From: Glandiceps talaboti
Lineage: Eukaryota > Hemichordata > Enteropneusta > Spengelidae
DNA: 64,000 nt
Direction: 5' to 3'
Assembly (NCBI RefSeq): GCF_964340395.1
Contig: NC_135568.1
Coordinates: forward strand, 14,459,276-14,523,275
The notes beneath the pieces were generated by a model, which was not told the DNA's origin, did no database searches, and was given only the letters and a program-made list of their open reading frames with translations. This document shows positions 34,326 through 63,644 of this stretch, piece after piece. The stretch's first letter is position 1. Each line of letters starts with the position of its first letter. Position numbers and translations under genes: made by a program.

Positions 34326-37059
34326 ATGAACCCCTTTTTCCATCGTTGGCAACGTCGTTGCTTCCCTCGATCATTACCAACATTGGTTCCACTACCGGGA
34401 GTCTGGGTTACACAAGACATACATGGCAATCCACCACCGCCACCACCAGTGCCATTGTTCGAGCCTAACCCATTGTACATGTATTTGCCGCAAGTGCCAT
34501 GTGCTCCAGAACAACATTTGCATATGCCACCATTGTCATGGGGTCAAGAACAACATTTGCATATGCCAAAATTGCCATGTGCTCCAGAACAACATTTTCA
34601 TATGCCAACAGTGCCATGGGGTCGAGAACAACATTTGCGTCTGCCACCTATGTCATTTAGTCCAAAACCAGATTTACATCGTCTACCACAATTACTACCA
34701 CCATCATTACAACCAACACAACAACGGCTATTAGCACCACCATCACGGCCATCACAAATTACGATAACCTTGCCTAGAAGACAAGAACTTGCAAGTAGTA
34801 TTTATCCAATGTCAAATGATCCACGTGGACTTGCCATCATTATAAATAATAAAATATTTAGTGGTGGTCTTGAGCGACGAGAGGGGTCTAATGTCGACAA
34901 AAGTAAGTTACCACATGATAAGTCATGAATTATAGGCTGTGATAACATAAAAAGCACGACATTATATTATTACATAGTTAATTAAAACTTACTTACATAT
35001 GTGATACATTGATCAATACATCTTTACAACGCCTAACGGATAACTACAGCGTTTCAGCTATTTGGCTCAATGCCTTCAAGTGTAAAACAACAATTGACTG
35101 TTTTAATTATCAGCTCAGTATGTGGTTGCTCTAAATGTAGTATATCTGTGAACAATGTTTACTCACTGGGAAGGGTAAACTGTAACTGCTATCAGTGAAT
35201 CAAACGTCAATAAAATCTGTCTATATTCTAATTGTGACATGGTTGGGTTTCGGGTGCTGGCAACATTGTTTACAAATTAAGTACATTTAGAGTGACCCCA
35301 TCTGGGCTGATAATGAAACACTATTATTTTACATCAGATATGACCGTTCTAAGTGAATGGGCAAGCTTACTAGTAGCTGAAACGTTTTAGTTATCCATTA
35401 CGCGTTGTAAATCAAAATTTCCAATTTGACAAAAGACAGGGAATGCACTCATTACAACACTTCCACACTATGATCATCATCATTTCCTATTGATGAAAAG
35501 TAGGACTGCATTTAAAATGATGTCAGATCTACATTTTCAACTAAAATGACAGTAAAACATTTTCGCTGCGATAGGAAAAGTGTATAATAGCCACTTCATT
35601 CATTGAATTGTGTCATCGGGGTTTTCAGTCATCAACAGGTGAAGGGGATTCTGCCCGGATCCGTTGGTGGACAGCCCTATTTCTGACATTCTGGAGTCAA
35701 TCAATTTCATACAAACCTGGCACAAACATGACATACATTAGTGGGCATATGGACGTTTGTTATGTTTGCAAATCTGCCAAATCTGAAATAAACCCTGTAT
35801 TATTTGTGGCAGATATCCACAATATATATAATGCAAAATTTCTCAAGAACTGTTACAGTAAGGACTCAATAAAACGTCTGTTCCACATTTCTAGATATGA
35901 TAAATATATGTGCTGATCTTACAATTGGGCCTTTCCTTCAAAGGCAAGCGTGGTAATACAAAATACCCGAGTGAAGAAATACAGAGTTGGACCTTGAGAA
36001 GGGATAATGACTGGTCACTTATTTCTCAGATGTTTATAAAAGAATGTCTCATTTTCAATTGAAATATAAGTTTTTGTTGAATTGCTTGAGTACCTTTGAT
36101 TGATATATTCAAAAAAATGCACATGAATAGCATAAATATAAGTAGTAATTAATAACTAGTCATAATTGTCCTGCTGAAAAAACATCTTCTTAGGCCAAAC
36201 AAGAAGAAGAATTGTTTCTGGTTAGGACATTTTGTCTAAAGTGGTGTGACAACCCAATTTTGCCTTATGTTTTTATACTATCTTCAATACATACTGCAAC
36301 ACCTTTCCATTCAGCATTTATTTTTTGAGTTTTCAATTACTTTGCAATTGAGTGAATAAGCATGAAGGCCAGGTGAATGAATGAATGATGGCGTCACTAT
36401 ATATTCGTTTTTTCTTCTATCTTTTGACAGCTAGACTTGAGACGGTGTTCAAAAATTTGAAGTTCAAAGTCGGGTGTTTTGATAATGTCTGTTCAAATGG
36501 CATTAAAATGATCATGGATATAGTAAGTCATTATGATCACAGCAAGTTTGACACTTTGGTTGTGTGTATCATGTCACATGGTGGTCGTGGTACTGTATAT
36601 GGTTCGGATGAGAAGGCTGTTCATATAGATGATTTGGTCCAGCAGGTGACAGCGACAAACTCTCCAACACTGGCTGGCAAACCAAAGCTTTTCTTCATAC
36701 AAGCTTGTCAAGGGGGACAAACCATGACAGGAAAATGGCTTACATGTGACGCGACTGCAGGATTGTCTAATAACCGGCCACATTACAAACCAGACTCAGC
36801 AGATTTTATGATTGGTTACTCCACTGTCAAAGGATACGTATCATACAGAAATCCTCATCAGGGTAGCATTTACATACAGGAATTGGTTGATACCCTGGAA
36901 CGCCATGCCCATTCTACTGACTTACTATCAATGATGACAGAAGTCAACGCAGCAGTTGAAAACCGCTTGAAACAACGGTCGAGAGACCTAGGTGAAGATA
37001 TCGCAATGGTACCACTTACAGAAACCACTCTACGTAAAAAAGTTTACTTTAACCCTTAA
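34326..37059 (+). CDS. caspase-8-like cysteine protease with Pro/His-rich repeat prodomain (2 exons)
   Basis: Exon 1 is 34,326-34,902 (donor A|GTAAGT); exon 2 is 36,431-37,059 (acceptor TTTTGACAG). The phases fit, giving 401 residues. Exon 1 ends with the start of the p20 fold, DPRGLAIIINN, whose Arg lines the S1 pocket. Exon 2 supplies the catalytic His (CIMSHGGRG), the catalytic Cys in QACQGG, as in caspase-8/10, and the p10 subunit (ADFMIGYSTVKGYVSYRNP, second S1 Arg, then YIQELVDTL). Possible interdomain cleavage Asp residues are in TCDATAG and KPDSAD. Instead of death-effector domains, residues ~1-150 are Pro-rich with 13-residue repeats. An in-frame TAG at 34,320 supports the ATG at 34,326, and an acceptor at 34,273 suggests a 5' UTR exon. 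AATAAA lies at 37,232. Confidence 0.92.
34486..34700 (+). repeat. 39-bp coding tandem repeat in caspase exon 1
   Basis: About five 13-residue units of form P-x-[LV]-[PS]-[CW]-[AG]-x-E-Q-H-[LF]-[HR]-[ML]. CAPEQH and WGQEQH/WGREQH units alternate, so the larger period is 78 bp. The last unit (SFSPKPDLHRL) is diverged. Confidence 0.85.
35023..35411. mobile_element. foldback MITE in the caspase intron
   Basis: The two halves are imperfect inverse copies for about 180 bp. The left starts TTTACAACGCCTAACGGATAA; the right ends TTATCCATTACGCGTTGTAAA. A relative sits in a PITRM1 intron at 49,251-49,602. There is no coding capacity. Confidence 0.85.
35608..35916 (+). other. 102-codon open frame in caspase intron, unrecognised
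   Basis: No conserved motif, no ATG at its left end and no flanking splice sites I trust. Probably chance. Confidence 0.25.
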
Positions 37060-37231
37060 AACATTGTGGCATCTAGTTAACACGTATTGCCTGGCCATGA
37101 GGGTAGCGGGAAGACTACTATAATGTGTTTATAGTGTCTGAATATGGCCAAGCAAATATGTGTTTCATAACACATTACATTATCTGTAATTTATTACCAT
37201 TGACAAACCCGTCGAGTGTAAAACTAATGAC

Positions 37232-37288
37232 AATAAATTTTGTCACAGCGGAAACAATTGAGAGTGTTCTTATTGATTTTTTTTTATT
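37232..37288. terminator. convergent polyadenylation signals of caspase (+) and PITRM1 (-)
   Basis: AATAAA at 37,232-37,237 on the plus strand and at 37,283-37,288 on the minus strand. Cleavage 10-30 bases downstream of each would make the two 3' ends abut or overlap slightly. Confidence 0.55.
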
Positions 37289-37403
37289 CAGTGCTTAAAT
37301 GACATAATTCAATCATTGAATACATTTTGTACAACACACAATATTTGAAGAAATTCACTTCAATTAATATCGAATGTAAGTGTGATTAACTAAGTGCTAA
37401 ATT

Positions 37404-55667
<18,264 letters not shown>

Positions 55668-55699
55668 CTGAAAAAAAAACAAAAAAACAACAAAAGAAA

Positions 55700-56245
55700 T
55701 CTCATATTACTTGTGCTTGGACAATGAGTGTAAGTACACATAAAAATACTGCCAATTGTAATGCGTACAACTGAAATCCAATGTCTGATATATACAAACA
55801 GTGGGAGAAACACACCTCATTTATGAAAACATCCCTACAGGATAATGGAACATCCCATGGACTTTGGCCGAGTAATTATCTAACAGTATAATATAGCTAT
55901 ACCATATAGACTTCCATTGTAAAAGACAACCTATTTTGAGAGAAAATCACTCTTTTGGAAATAACTTGAAAACCACTGATTGGATCGCTTTCATTTAATT
56001 GAACAATTCTTCCTCTATACACCTTAAGCAACGTCCCTACCAAATTTTTAAATCTATCGATCCAGTGGTTTATCACTTTAACTTGATCACATACACACTA
56101 AAAAAAATGTTTAGGGTCGGCAGCTTAAACTATAGTCAGTTGATGAGCTATCAGAAACAAACAATTTTTTTATTTGGCCTTAATAGAAATTTGCTGTACA
56201 CTGAAACAAGACATTGTGGATAATAAACAAAGTTAGTAGCTTGAT
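55700..56245. repeat. dispersed ~540-bp repeat, copy 1
   Basis: Matches 62,725-63,385 along its length with the same internal order (CTGAAATCCAATGTCTGATAT, CAGTGGGAGAAACACACCTC, CCACTGAT.GGATCGCTTTC, GTGGTTTATCACTTTAA, then a GGGTCGGCA MITE end). Copy 2 has an extra (AC)n tract. Confidence 0.85.
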
Positions 56246-56597
56246 ATATTTTAATCCAAGACCAAACAATGTTGTTTTGAGAGGTGTGATAGATAATGTA
56301 AGATGCAATAGACTATTAATGCAAAAGACTCCCTAGGCCAAGGACTTTTCATGCAAAAGACTCCCTAGGCCAAGGACGTTTTCAATTACGGAGTAGGATC
56401 TTACCTACTCTAAAAATTATCAATATTAACTTGAAAAGGATAATAAAACATACAACGATCCTATTTTCTTCCTTATCCACACATTACATATAATTGTCAA
56501 ATGAATATTTCACCCAGATATGAGGTGAAGAGGTGAAAATCGGGCTTATGCAAATGAGTAAACTTGTCTGCATATGCAAACATGGCATTGTAAGGGT

Positions 56598-56995
56598 TAC
56601 AGGGGCACAGGCTGAGTTTAGACGGTTTTTGGATGCAATTTTTGTTGCCTCTGAAGTGTTACATATTGTATTCTACTTACTGAAGCACACTTATTCATTA
56701 CTTGATACTGGTATAATTCAATCCTGGTATTTAGATATAATATATGAAAGATTTGGTGATGTAATTGTTGGTACGTATCAACAAATCTGAAGAAATCCCT
56801 GTCATTACATGAACAACGCACACGTTAGATGGTTGGTTAAAAGTTAAACAACGCATGAGTTGGATGGTTGGTTAGAAGTTTCATGCAACAGCTACATGAA
56901 TCGTTGTAAACACTATACTTGATTAGTTTAGCCATGGTTTTATGTAAAGTATTTTGTATTACTAAAACCGTCTAAACTCAGCCTGTGCCCCTTTA
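56598..56995. mobile_element. MITE, TTAAAGGGGCACA family, copy 2
   Basis: Left AGGGGCACAGGCTGAGTTTA, right TAAACTCAGCCTGTGCCCCT. The interior matches copy 1 in inverse orientation (TGATACGTATC and ACAGGGATTTC regions). Confidence 0.83.
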
Positions 56996-57236
56996 ATAAG
57001 GCATCTAGTAGTCTAGCTGCTAGACCTTGGGCTTTCTTGTGATAGTGATAAATAGGAGGGTTAGGTGAATCGGTCTATCACCCTTAGCAACCCATGGTCA
57101 CCTTCACCGTGAACAGAATAGCCTGAGTGATCTAGTAACATGACTACGCATGTACATGTAGTTGAGATACCATCATACCTTTTCTGTGTAAAGTGGAAGG
57201 CAATACAAAGAGAAACACAGGAATTTCACTATTTTT

Positions 57237-57840
57237 TTATTAATTTTCACTTTATTTTCCTTGAAGTCTTGCAGGACAAATCATTCAAAATACAATAGAA
57301 TAGTTGTCAATTGTAGTTATATTGGAAGAGTGCCAAGAATCTATCACTGTAGCAGTGACGGTACAGAGATCACATGGATTAAGGATTTTTAATTTATAAA
57401 ACAGTTTTATCATGGCATCCCACTAGTATACTTGAAAAATAAATGTAAAACAACATATGCCAAATACTCAATTGTGACTCAATAAATTACAAAAGACTGA
57501 TAAATGTGTAAAAATGTTTGTTATTGTACGTACAATAACACTTTCTATACATTTTATAATGTTTGCAATTTATTGAGTTGCAAACACAGATTTGGTATAC
57601 ATATCGTTTCACATTGATTTTTCAAGTGGGACTAAGATAAGATTGTTTTATAAAATCCAAAATAAATACCCAATCCTCATCCATATGGCCACTTCAATTT
57701 TCACTTTATTTTCCTTGAAGTCTTACAAGTTACAGGCAAACCATTCACATACAATAGACTAGTTGTCAATCATAGTCTTACTGGAAGAATGCCAAGAATC
57801 TATTTTTGTAGCAGTGACGTTATGTCTATTTCAACAAGTA
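57237..57840. repeat. ~315-bp palindrome flanked by ~120-bp direct repeats
   Basis: The palindrome spans about 57,370-57,690, with its axis at 57,529/57,530 in a perfect TTATTGTAC/GTACAATAA core. Direct repeats sharing TTTTCACTTTATTTTCCTTG, AGTTGTCAAT and GTGCCAAGAATCTAT-like sequence lie at about 57,237-57,355 and 57,692-57,830. No coding capacity was seen. Confidence 0.8.
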
Positions 57841-58798
57841 CAACAAACAGTTCCACTGTATCGGCTCTACTTCCTGGTATAACATGGTCATACACTATTT
57901 CTATATCCAGAGTCAAAAGTTAAATTATAATATATTATATTATAATCATATTATATGATTTTTTATTATATTTAGATACATTATGACATGTTCAATTACA
58001 ATGTTTCACTTCTTAAATTTCAAAAATAAAGTTCCCCTTCGTTGTAAATTAAGACATGATTTTCTCTTTCATTTTGTTTTCATTGAAGTTCTTAACTACT
58101 CACAGAAAAATAGATTTCTAATTTATATTTGTTTTAGACTTTGATCCTTCAAATTTCTAGGTCACTGTAAACTTGATATCAACAATGTTCTGAACTGTGA
58201 CGGATCAATTTGACTTACAAACTATAAAGTTAAACGTAAAACAGGTTTCACGAGGTCAGATTGTGTTGGTAAAATTTGGATAGCTATCCATATCATTGAA
58301 TAAATGTTACAAATAAATTCAAACTTTGTACTGCATTAAAATACTTGAATAGATGTTATTCATTATTTTGAAATTTCAATCGGTCATTAGGACCAAAAAG
58401 TAGCTGTAACTCTCCATAACTGTTGGTCCTTACAGAAATCTGTTGGACTCACACCAACCAACCAGTGTTAAATTTCACACACAGCGTGATAGAATTAATG
58501 TCACTGGATAGTTTTGAAATTTACTCAAGGGTTGTGAAATCTGGAGGTATAATGTCTGAATAATTGTTCTTATGTTTCATCGGTTGCAGATATGAAGTAC
58601 GACTGGTTGAATATACAATGTAGGCTGTACGATTGGTGATACGACTGGTCACAGATTATATGTAGTATGATGGGTTAACGGGTCGGTTGAGCCAGTTTTT
58701 GTATTTGTGTGAGTCACATGTTCAAGTCCCAGTTTGAGATACCATTTCTAGATATCATTAATTAAATAACTGAAATCTGTTGACAAGTATTAATCTAC
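57841..58798. other. noncoding downstream of the IFIT-like gene
   Basis: AT-rich with no repeats clearly recognised. It could include 3' UTR of the minus-strand IFIT-like gene. Confidence 0.4.
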
Positions 58799-59114
58799 AG
58801 CCGAATGCAGATCTTTATTTTGGCAGCAAGTATATCAATCTCTCGTCGAAATGTACACATTGGGTTTGATACTAGATCCAGATCTTTTTCTGCCTTTCTA
58901 AGCAAAATGTTATCAGCTTGTCGTCGACCTCCATTTGACTGACTCTGCTCATACAACTTTACATGTATATGTGCTCTGACAAAATAAGCTTTCTCATTGG
59001 TTTCTGAGTCAGGATTCTTTGCAAGTATGATTTTTCAATGATTTTCAGCCCTTCCAGATATTTCCCAAGGTCAGAAAAAGATCTTGCGAACTCTGTCAAC
59101 TCTTGCCAGATAAT
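58799..59114 (-). pseudogene. decayed continuation of the IFIT-like gene (second copy)
   Basis: Beyond the stop at 59,115 the same frame still matches the first-copy segment (IIWQELTEFARSFSDLGKYL against NIWKELSMFARSLSDLEKH). It then shifts frame into LAKNPDSETNEKAYFVRAHI (copy 1 has LAKNPDPKSNWNAYCVRAHI) and on to a stop near 58,799. One stop and one frameshift therefore separate it from the live gene. Confidence 0.8.
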
Positions 59115-61142
59115 TTAACCATAGGCTTCTGCGGCTTCCAAACATTTCACTGGATTTCTGTAGTGCTCAGACAAAGCAAGCTGGTGAAGGAACCGTGGTA
59201 CATTTCCATTGTACAGACGCAGAGAGGCCTTTAACAACAGCTTTCTAATATCACACCAACACTGCGACTTACACAGTTTGTCATCGGATTCTTCCAGTAC
59301 ACCTTGCAGAACTTTTAACATCTTCTCAAATAGTTTGCTAAGTCTTACATGTTCTGTAAGACTATAATATATTTGATGCCCAGAATGTTGGTCAACATCC
59401 AACATCCACACTGGAATCCAATTTGCGATCACAAATAACTTCAACTGATGTCTCTTATTTTCAACTCTCCATGTCAGAAGTTCGTCAAATTCAGCTGGAA
59501 AGTCTTTTTCCAAAGTCTCTAATGCTCTCTGTACCCAGCGCTTGTCATACTTTAAGTAGTACTGTTGAAACTGATCAAAGATTTGTGTGATCACTTCACT
59601 ACACTTCTGTTGATTGGGACAGTCTGTAGCTAGAAGCTGTCGTAAGTGCTGGAATAAACTAACCAGTAAAGCAAAGAACGTGTAATGATTCCCTACTGCA
59701 TTAGCACTGATACTCTGTGTATATTTTACAGCAGCTTCACTATATTCTTCGAGGTACATCAAACAATCACCATAAATTTTTAGTGCGCCAGAATCTACAT
59801 GTATACTATCTCCAAGTTCTGAAAGTAATTCAATGGCTTTCCTTATTGCCTCTCCATCATCTACTGCATTGGTAAAATCTGTTGAATAGTGTCCTCTGAA
59901 ATAGGTGCCCAAACGTATTTGTACTTTTGCAGCAAGAACAATGTTCTTTATTCTATGGTCCATAACATCCATTACCAGCTTCATATCTTGTTCTGCCTTT
60001 CTAAGCAATGATTTATCACGTTGTCTGCTTTCTCCATGGCATGGTTGTGTACTTGGTTTTAGCTCATTATGCTGTCTATCATACATCTTCACATATATAT
60101 GAGCTCTGACACAATAAGCATTCCAGTTGGACTTTGGATCAGGATTCTTTGCAAGCGATTTTTCACAGATATTCAGCCCTTCCTCATGTTTTTCAAGATC
60201 AGACAAAGATCTTGCAAACATTGACAACTCTTTCCAGATATTTTCATCACTGGATTCTGCAGCTTCAAAACATTTCATGGGATCTTCATAGTGTTCAGTG
60301 AAACCTAATGTTTTGATAAAACTTTGCATGTTAGAATCATGATCCAGAGTTGGTGCGTTGAAAAGCAGCTTTGCAATATAGCACCAGCATTGTGATATAC
60401 ATCGTCTGTCTTTAGACGCTTCCAGAATATTTTTGAGAAGTGTTAGCATCTTTTCAAGCAGGTTACTGAGTCCCTTGAACCAGTCATCATATTGGTTTGT
60501 GTGTTGTTTTCCTGATGGTCTTTTCACATCATTAATCCAAAGACGCATCCAACTCACAACCATAAATAACTGCCATTTACATCTTTCTTCATCTAACATT
60601 ATAACATCTTCAGATTCTCTGACAGCACATTCATAGAGAGTATTTGCCTGTTCATACCCTGGAGGTGACTGTTGACTCTCATCGTAACAGTCAAATGCCA
60701 AAGAATAGGCCTGCTCTGCAATACATCTCACCAAAGCACACTGTTGTTCTTCTGCGGAAAGAACAGACTCACCCCAGAAGAAGGTCTGCAGTTGTTTTGA
60801 GAAGACTTCTGATTTCTCTTGCATGCCTTTTCTTCTATACACATACACAAGGTTGGCCAAAGCATTCAAATTCCAGGGATCTTCCTCCAAGACTTTCTCG
60901 AAGTAGTCACAATCTTTTAAGTTCTCTTCAAGTTGGAAATCCAAAACGCCCAGCGTGTTCCACGGACCATAGCAGACTGGACCACTTTCATTTTCAAGTT
61001 GATTGTTGATACTTTCATAGCGAGACTTTAAGACTTTTCTGTCGGTTTTCTCATCCAACATTTTAAGTGGGAGGTGAAAATGTCCACATTCATCTGGGCA
61101 AGTTGGTAATTTTGATAGGCGTTGCACTACATGAGCTTCCAT
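59115..61142 (-). CDS. IFIT-like tetratricopeptide repeat protein with internal partial duplication (675 aa)
   Basis: A single-exon helical TPR protein. Typical units are DYFEKVLEEDPWNLNALANL, VYVYRRKGMQEKSEVFSKQL and GDCLMYLEEYSEAAVKYTQS. The frame opens at 61,184, but the ATG at 61,142 (MEAHVVQRLSKLP) is the likelier start. The gene resembles the IFIT5-like genes annotated in invertebrate deuterostomes; vertebrate IFITs (~480 aa) are interferon-induced RNA-binding effectors. Function here is inferred from the fold only. The last ~117 residues (from RVENKRHQLKLF) repeat the segment starting CKWQLFMVVSW near residue 190, sharing SQCWC.I.KLL and EHY.(N/D)P(M/V)KC.EAAE. The protein stops early inside this second copy. 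RNA-binding residues cannot be judged. Confidence 0.85.
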   Translation of the reverse strand: MEAHVVQRLSKLPTCPDECGHFHLPLKMLDEKTDRKVLKSRYESINNQLENESGPVCYGPWNTLGVLDFQLEENLKDCDYFEKVLEEDPWNLNALANLVYVYRRKGMQEKSEVFSKQLQTFFWGESVLSAEEQQCALVRCIAEQAYSLAFDCYDESQQSPPGYEQANTLYECAVRESEDVIMLDEERCKWQLFMVVSWMRLWINDVKRPSGKQHTNQYDDWFKGLSNLLEKMLTLLKNILEASKDRRCISQCWCYIAKLLFNAPTLDHDSNMQSFIKTLGFTEHYEDPMKCFEAAESSDENIWKELSMFARSLSDLEKHEEGLNICEKSLAKNPDPKSNWNAYCVRAHIYVKMYDRQHNELKPSTQPCHGESRQRDKSLLRKAEQDMKLVMDVMDHRIKNIVLAAKVQIRLGTYFRGHYSTDFTNAVDDGEAIRKAIELLSELGDSIHVDSGALKIYGDCLMYLEEYSEAAVKYTQSISANAVGNHYTFFALLVSLFQHLRQLLATDCPNQQKCSEVITQIFDQFQQYYLKYDKRWVQRALETLEKDFPAEFDELLTWRVENKRHQLKLFVIANWIPVWMLDVDQHSGHQIYYSLTEHVRLSKLFEKMLKVLQGVLEESDDKLCKSQCWCDIRKLLLKASLRLYNGNVPRFLHQLALSEHYRNPVKCLEAAEAYG

Positions 61143-61255
61143 ATTCTTCGGCTGTATGCACTTACAGTACCAGTTTACAATCAATGCTACGTTTAGGGTG
61201 TTGTGTTGCTAAAGAGTACCTACTAACACATTTTTATTTGTTTAAATATCTCTGA

Positions 61256-62159
61256 TCGATATTACATTGTCACAAAGTTATATCTGGAAATATATGTCAT
61301 AGTTATAAATAGACCAGTAGGTAAACACAACTTTGGGTATGTTGCTTGCAATGACAACTGTCCAAAATCTTAACGTATTGACATACTTCATGAGTAAACA
61401 CAAGTGATAACTTCAACGAAAACAAAGTGAAACAAAAAATGGAGTTCTAAAAACTCATTTACCTGGAGTGCATTTTGATTTGATCATATGGTTTAATCTG
61501 ACATGTTGCTTGAATTATTTACAGAATACATCGTCGCAAACAGAGAGAGGCTCGGAGAAAACGAAATTGGTTAATCATGTAGACTTGTCACATGACTGCA
61601 GTAGTTATTAGTTTTTTTAAGTTAATAAATCTAGTACACTTTATGATATCAAAATTATTTTTTTAACAAACACCACAAATAGTGTCTGAGTTCAGTCTGC
61701 ACATCTCTTTAAGCTGCAACAGGAACATTTTTCAAAACCCTTTTGTTAGATAATATCATAACTAGGCAAAGCCCATAAGCTCGCGCAGGGTAGATTCATT
61801 TGTGACCGGCTGCCTGGGCCAGGGTTGATACACTTGATTTGGGTCATTTTCCAGGGGTATTGACCATCAAAATTTATTTTATTGAATGACAACTAATTCT
61901 CTGACATGGACGAGAAGTAAAGCAAGTCAACACTCTATGCAGTTGTTGGTTTCAAAAACCATCATAGCCATTAGATTAATATTGTTCATTTTCAATCAGC
62001 CAACTTATCATAGACCCTCCACCAATGTACGTTGGTCTTTGGACAATTCAACTCGATGATTTAGGAATGTTACTGTACCAACAAACATAGGAAAGTAGAT
62101 ATTCTTTTTAAAACATATAAAAAAAACAATTATCGACAATATAAACATCAAAACCCCAC
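61256..62159. other. intergenic or intronic, nothing recognised
   Basis: Upstream of the IFIT-like gene. No TATA box, response element or exon could be assigned with confidence. Confidence 0.45.
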
Positions 62160-62530
62160 TTCCACAACCCGGAAATTAAACTGCGCTATGTCGTCAGTGG
62201 TACGTATCGCGTACCGCCGTGCATCAAACTTCCAAATAGTGAAACAATTTCTCCTTGTGGTACAGTGATGACTCGATACTCGTTACAATGTTACGATAAT
62301 CGTGCCAACAGGCCTACTGTTACAACATTGAAATGCATGGTGATGTTATGTCGCCTATGATATACGATGATACGGTAGCGCGTGGAGAATGCACGTAGTA
62401 TATAGAAGGCGCATGCGTAGTCAGTGCGCGCCGCAATGCATCATTGGGAGAACCACCAAATTTTTTCGCATAGTATATACGACGCGCATGCGTACTAGAC
62501 ATTGAGCCGCTTCGCGGCAGCTTTGCTGCC
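62160..62530. promoter_or_regulatory. CpG-rich candidate promoter with two NRF-1-like sites
   Basis: Locally CpG-rich in an otherwise CpG-poor AT-rich window. GCGCATGCGTA-type palindromes occur at about 62,409-62,419 and 62,485-62,496, close to the NRF-1 consensus, inside a duplicated phrase containing GTATATA and GCGCATGCGTA. NRF-1 drives many mitochondrial-protein genes, so it could serve PITRM1, but no transcript start is demonstrated. Confidence 0.35.
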
Positions 62531-62542
62531 GCTGCGCGAGCT

Positions 62543-62620
62543 ATAAGGCTTAAAAAAATTTGTTTGGTTCTGGTTACCTGACCGCATCTAGTTTTTCACG
62601 TCGACCCTAAACTTTATTGC
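62543..62620. mobile_element. terminal fragment of the GGTTCTGGTTAC MITE family
   Basis: GGCTT...TTTGGTTCTGGTTACCTGACC, then TCTAGTTTTTCACGTCGACC and CTAAAC, the inverse of the ends at 54,780-54,845. Confidence 0.6.
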
Positions 62621-62724
62621 ACTGTTGATTGATGAAATTCAGTTTTGTTAGCAACTCAAAAAAATTAAAAAAACTACCAACTTGTGATGAGTTCGTTTGT
62701 AAATAGTTTAGTAAACAAAAACAT

Positions 62725-63385
62725 TACATTACTTATGCTTTGTAATGAGTGTAAAGGCACATAAAAATACTGTCAATGGCAATGTGCACAACTGAAATCC
62801 AATGTCTGATATACACATACAGTGGGAGAAACACACCTCAAATATAAAAACACCCCTACAGAATAATGGGATATCCCATGGACTTTAGCCAAGTGATTAT
62901 GTAAAATTATATCACCATACTTCCACTGTGAAAGACACCCATTTTGACAGAAAATCACTCTTTACGAAATAACTTGAAAACCACTGATCGGATCGCTTTC
63001 CTTTGAACAATATTTCTTGTACACACCCATAAGCAATTTTGAAATCAATCGATACAGTGGTTTATCACTTTAAGTTGATCAGATGCACACACACACACAC
63101 ACAGACACACACACACACACACACACAGACAAAACTCGATGCCTATAGTATGCTGAACCTGAGTTTTAAAAAAAATTACAATGAAATAGAAGTATTAAAA
63201 TCTCACCACTTTTAAGATTACCTTTTTGAATGTTAAAAAAATGTTTAGGGTCAGCAGCTTAAACTAGATCAGGTTCTTGAAAACAAACACTTTTTTTTTT
63301 ATTTGGCCTTAGATGAGATCTGCTGTACACTGAGACAAGGCATTGTGGGAAATAAACACAGTTAGCAGCTTGATATATTTTTAAT
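62725..63385. repeat. dispersed ~540-bp repeat, copy 2 with (AC)n insertion
   Basis: Partner of 55,700-56,245. The (AC)n/ACAG tract at about 63,086-63,130 and CTATAGTATGCTGAACCTGAG are absent from copy 1. It includes a GGGTCAGCAG MITE end at 63,236-63,313. Confidence 0.85.
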
Positions 63386-63644
63386 TATATATCGGGAGTA
63401 CTCGTTTGATATAATATTTGTTTGGCCATTCTTATTTGTTTGTTTCCCAACTTTTTAAAGCAGTTTTATTGTGTCCTCTAAGGGTATAACCATGTGTTTG
63501 TTCTTGACTTTGAACTATCCAATGATCAGTTAAGCAAAAACTTTAGCATTCCTTCTTTTGTAATAAAACCGATAGCCTTTCCTTCTTCAGTGGCCATTTC
63601 GTAAGTTGTATTGACAGTGCAACATATTATCTGATATACTCATC

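Noticed and set aside
59905-61255. Plus-strand ORFs of 62-121 codons
   Set aside because: Shadows of the minus-strand IFIT-like coding sequence.
62320-62502. 60-codon minus-strand ORF in the CpG-rich patch, considered as the PITRM1 targeting-peptide exon
   Set aside because: It is made of a duplicated promoter-like phrase and shows no similarity to the PITRM1 N-terminus. No donor joins it in phase to the exon at 55,667.
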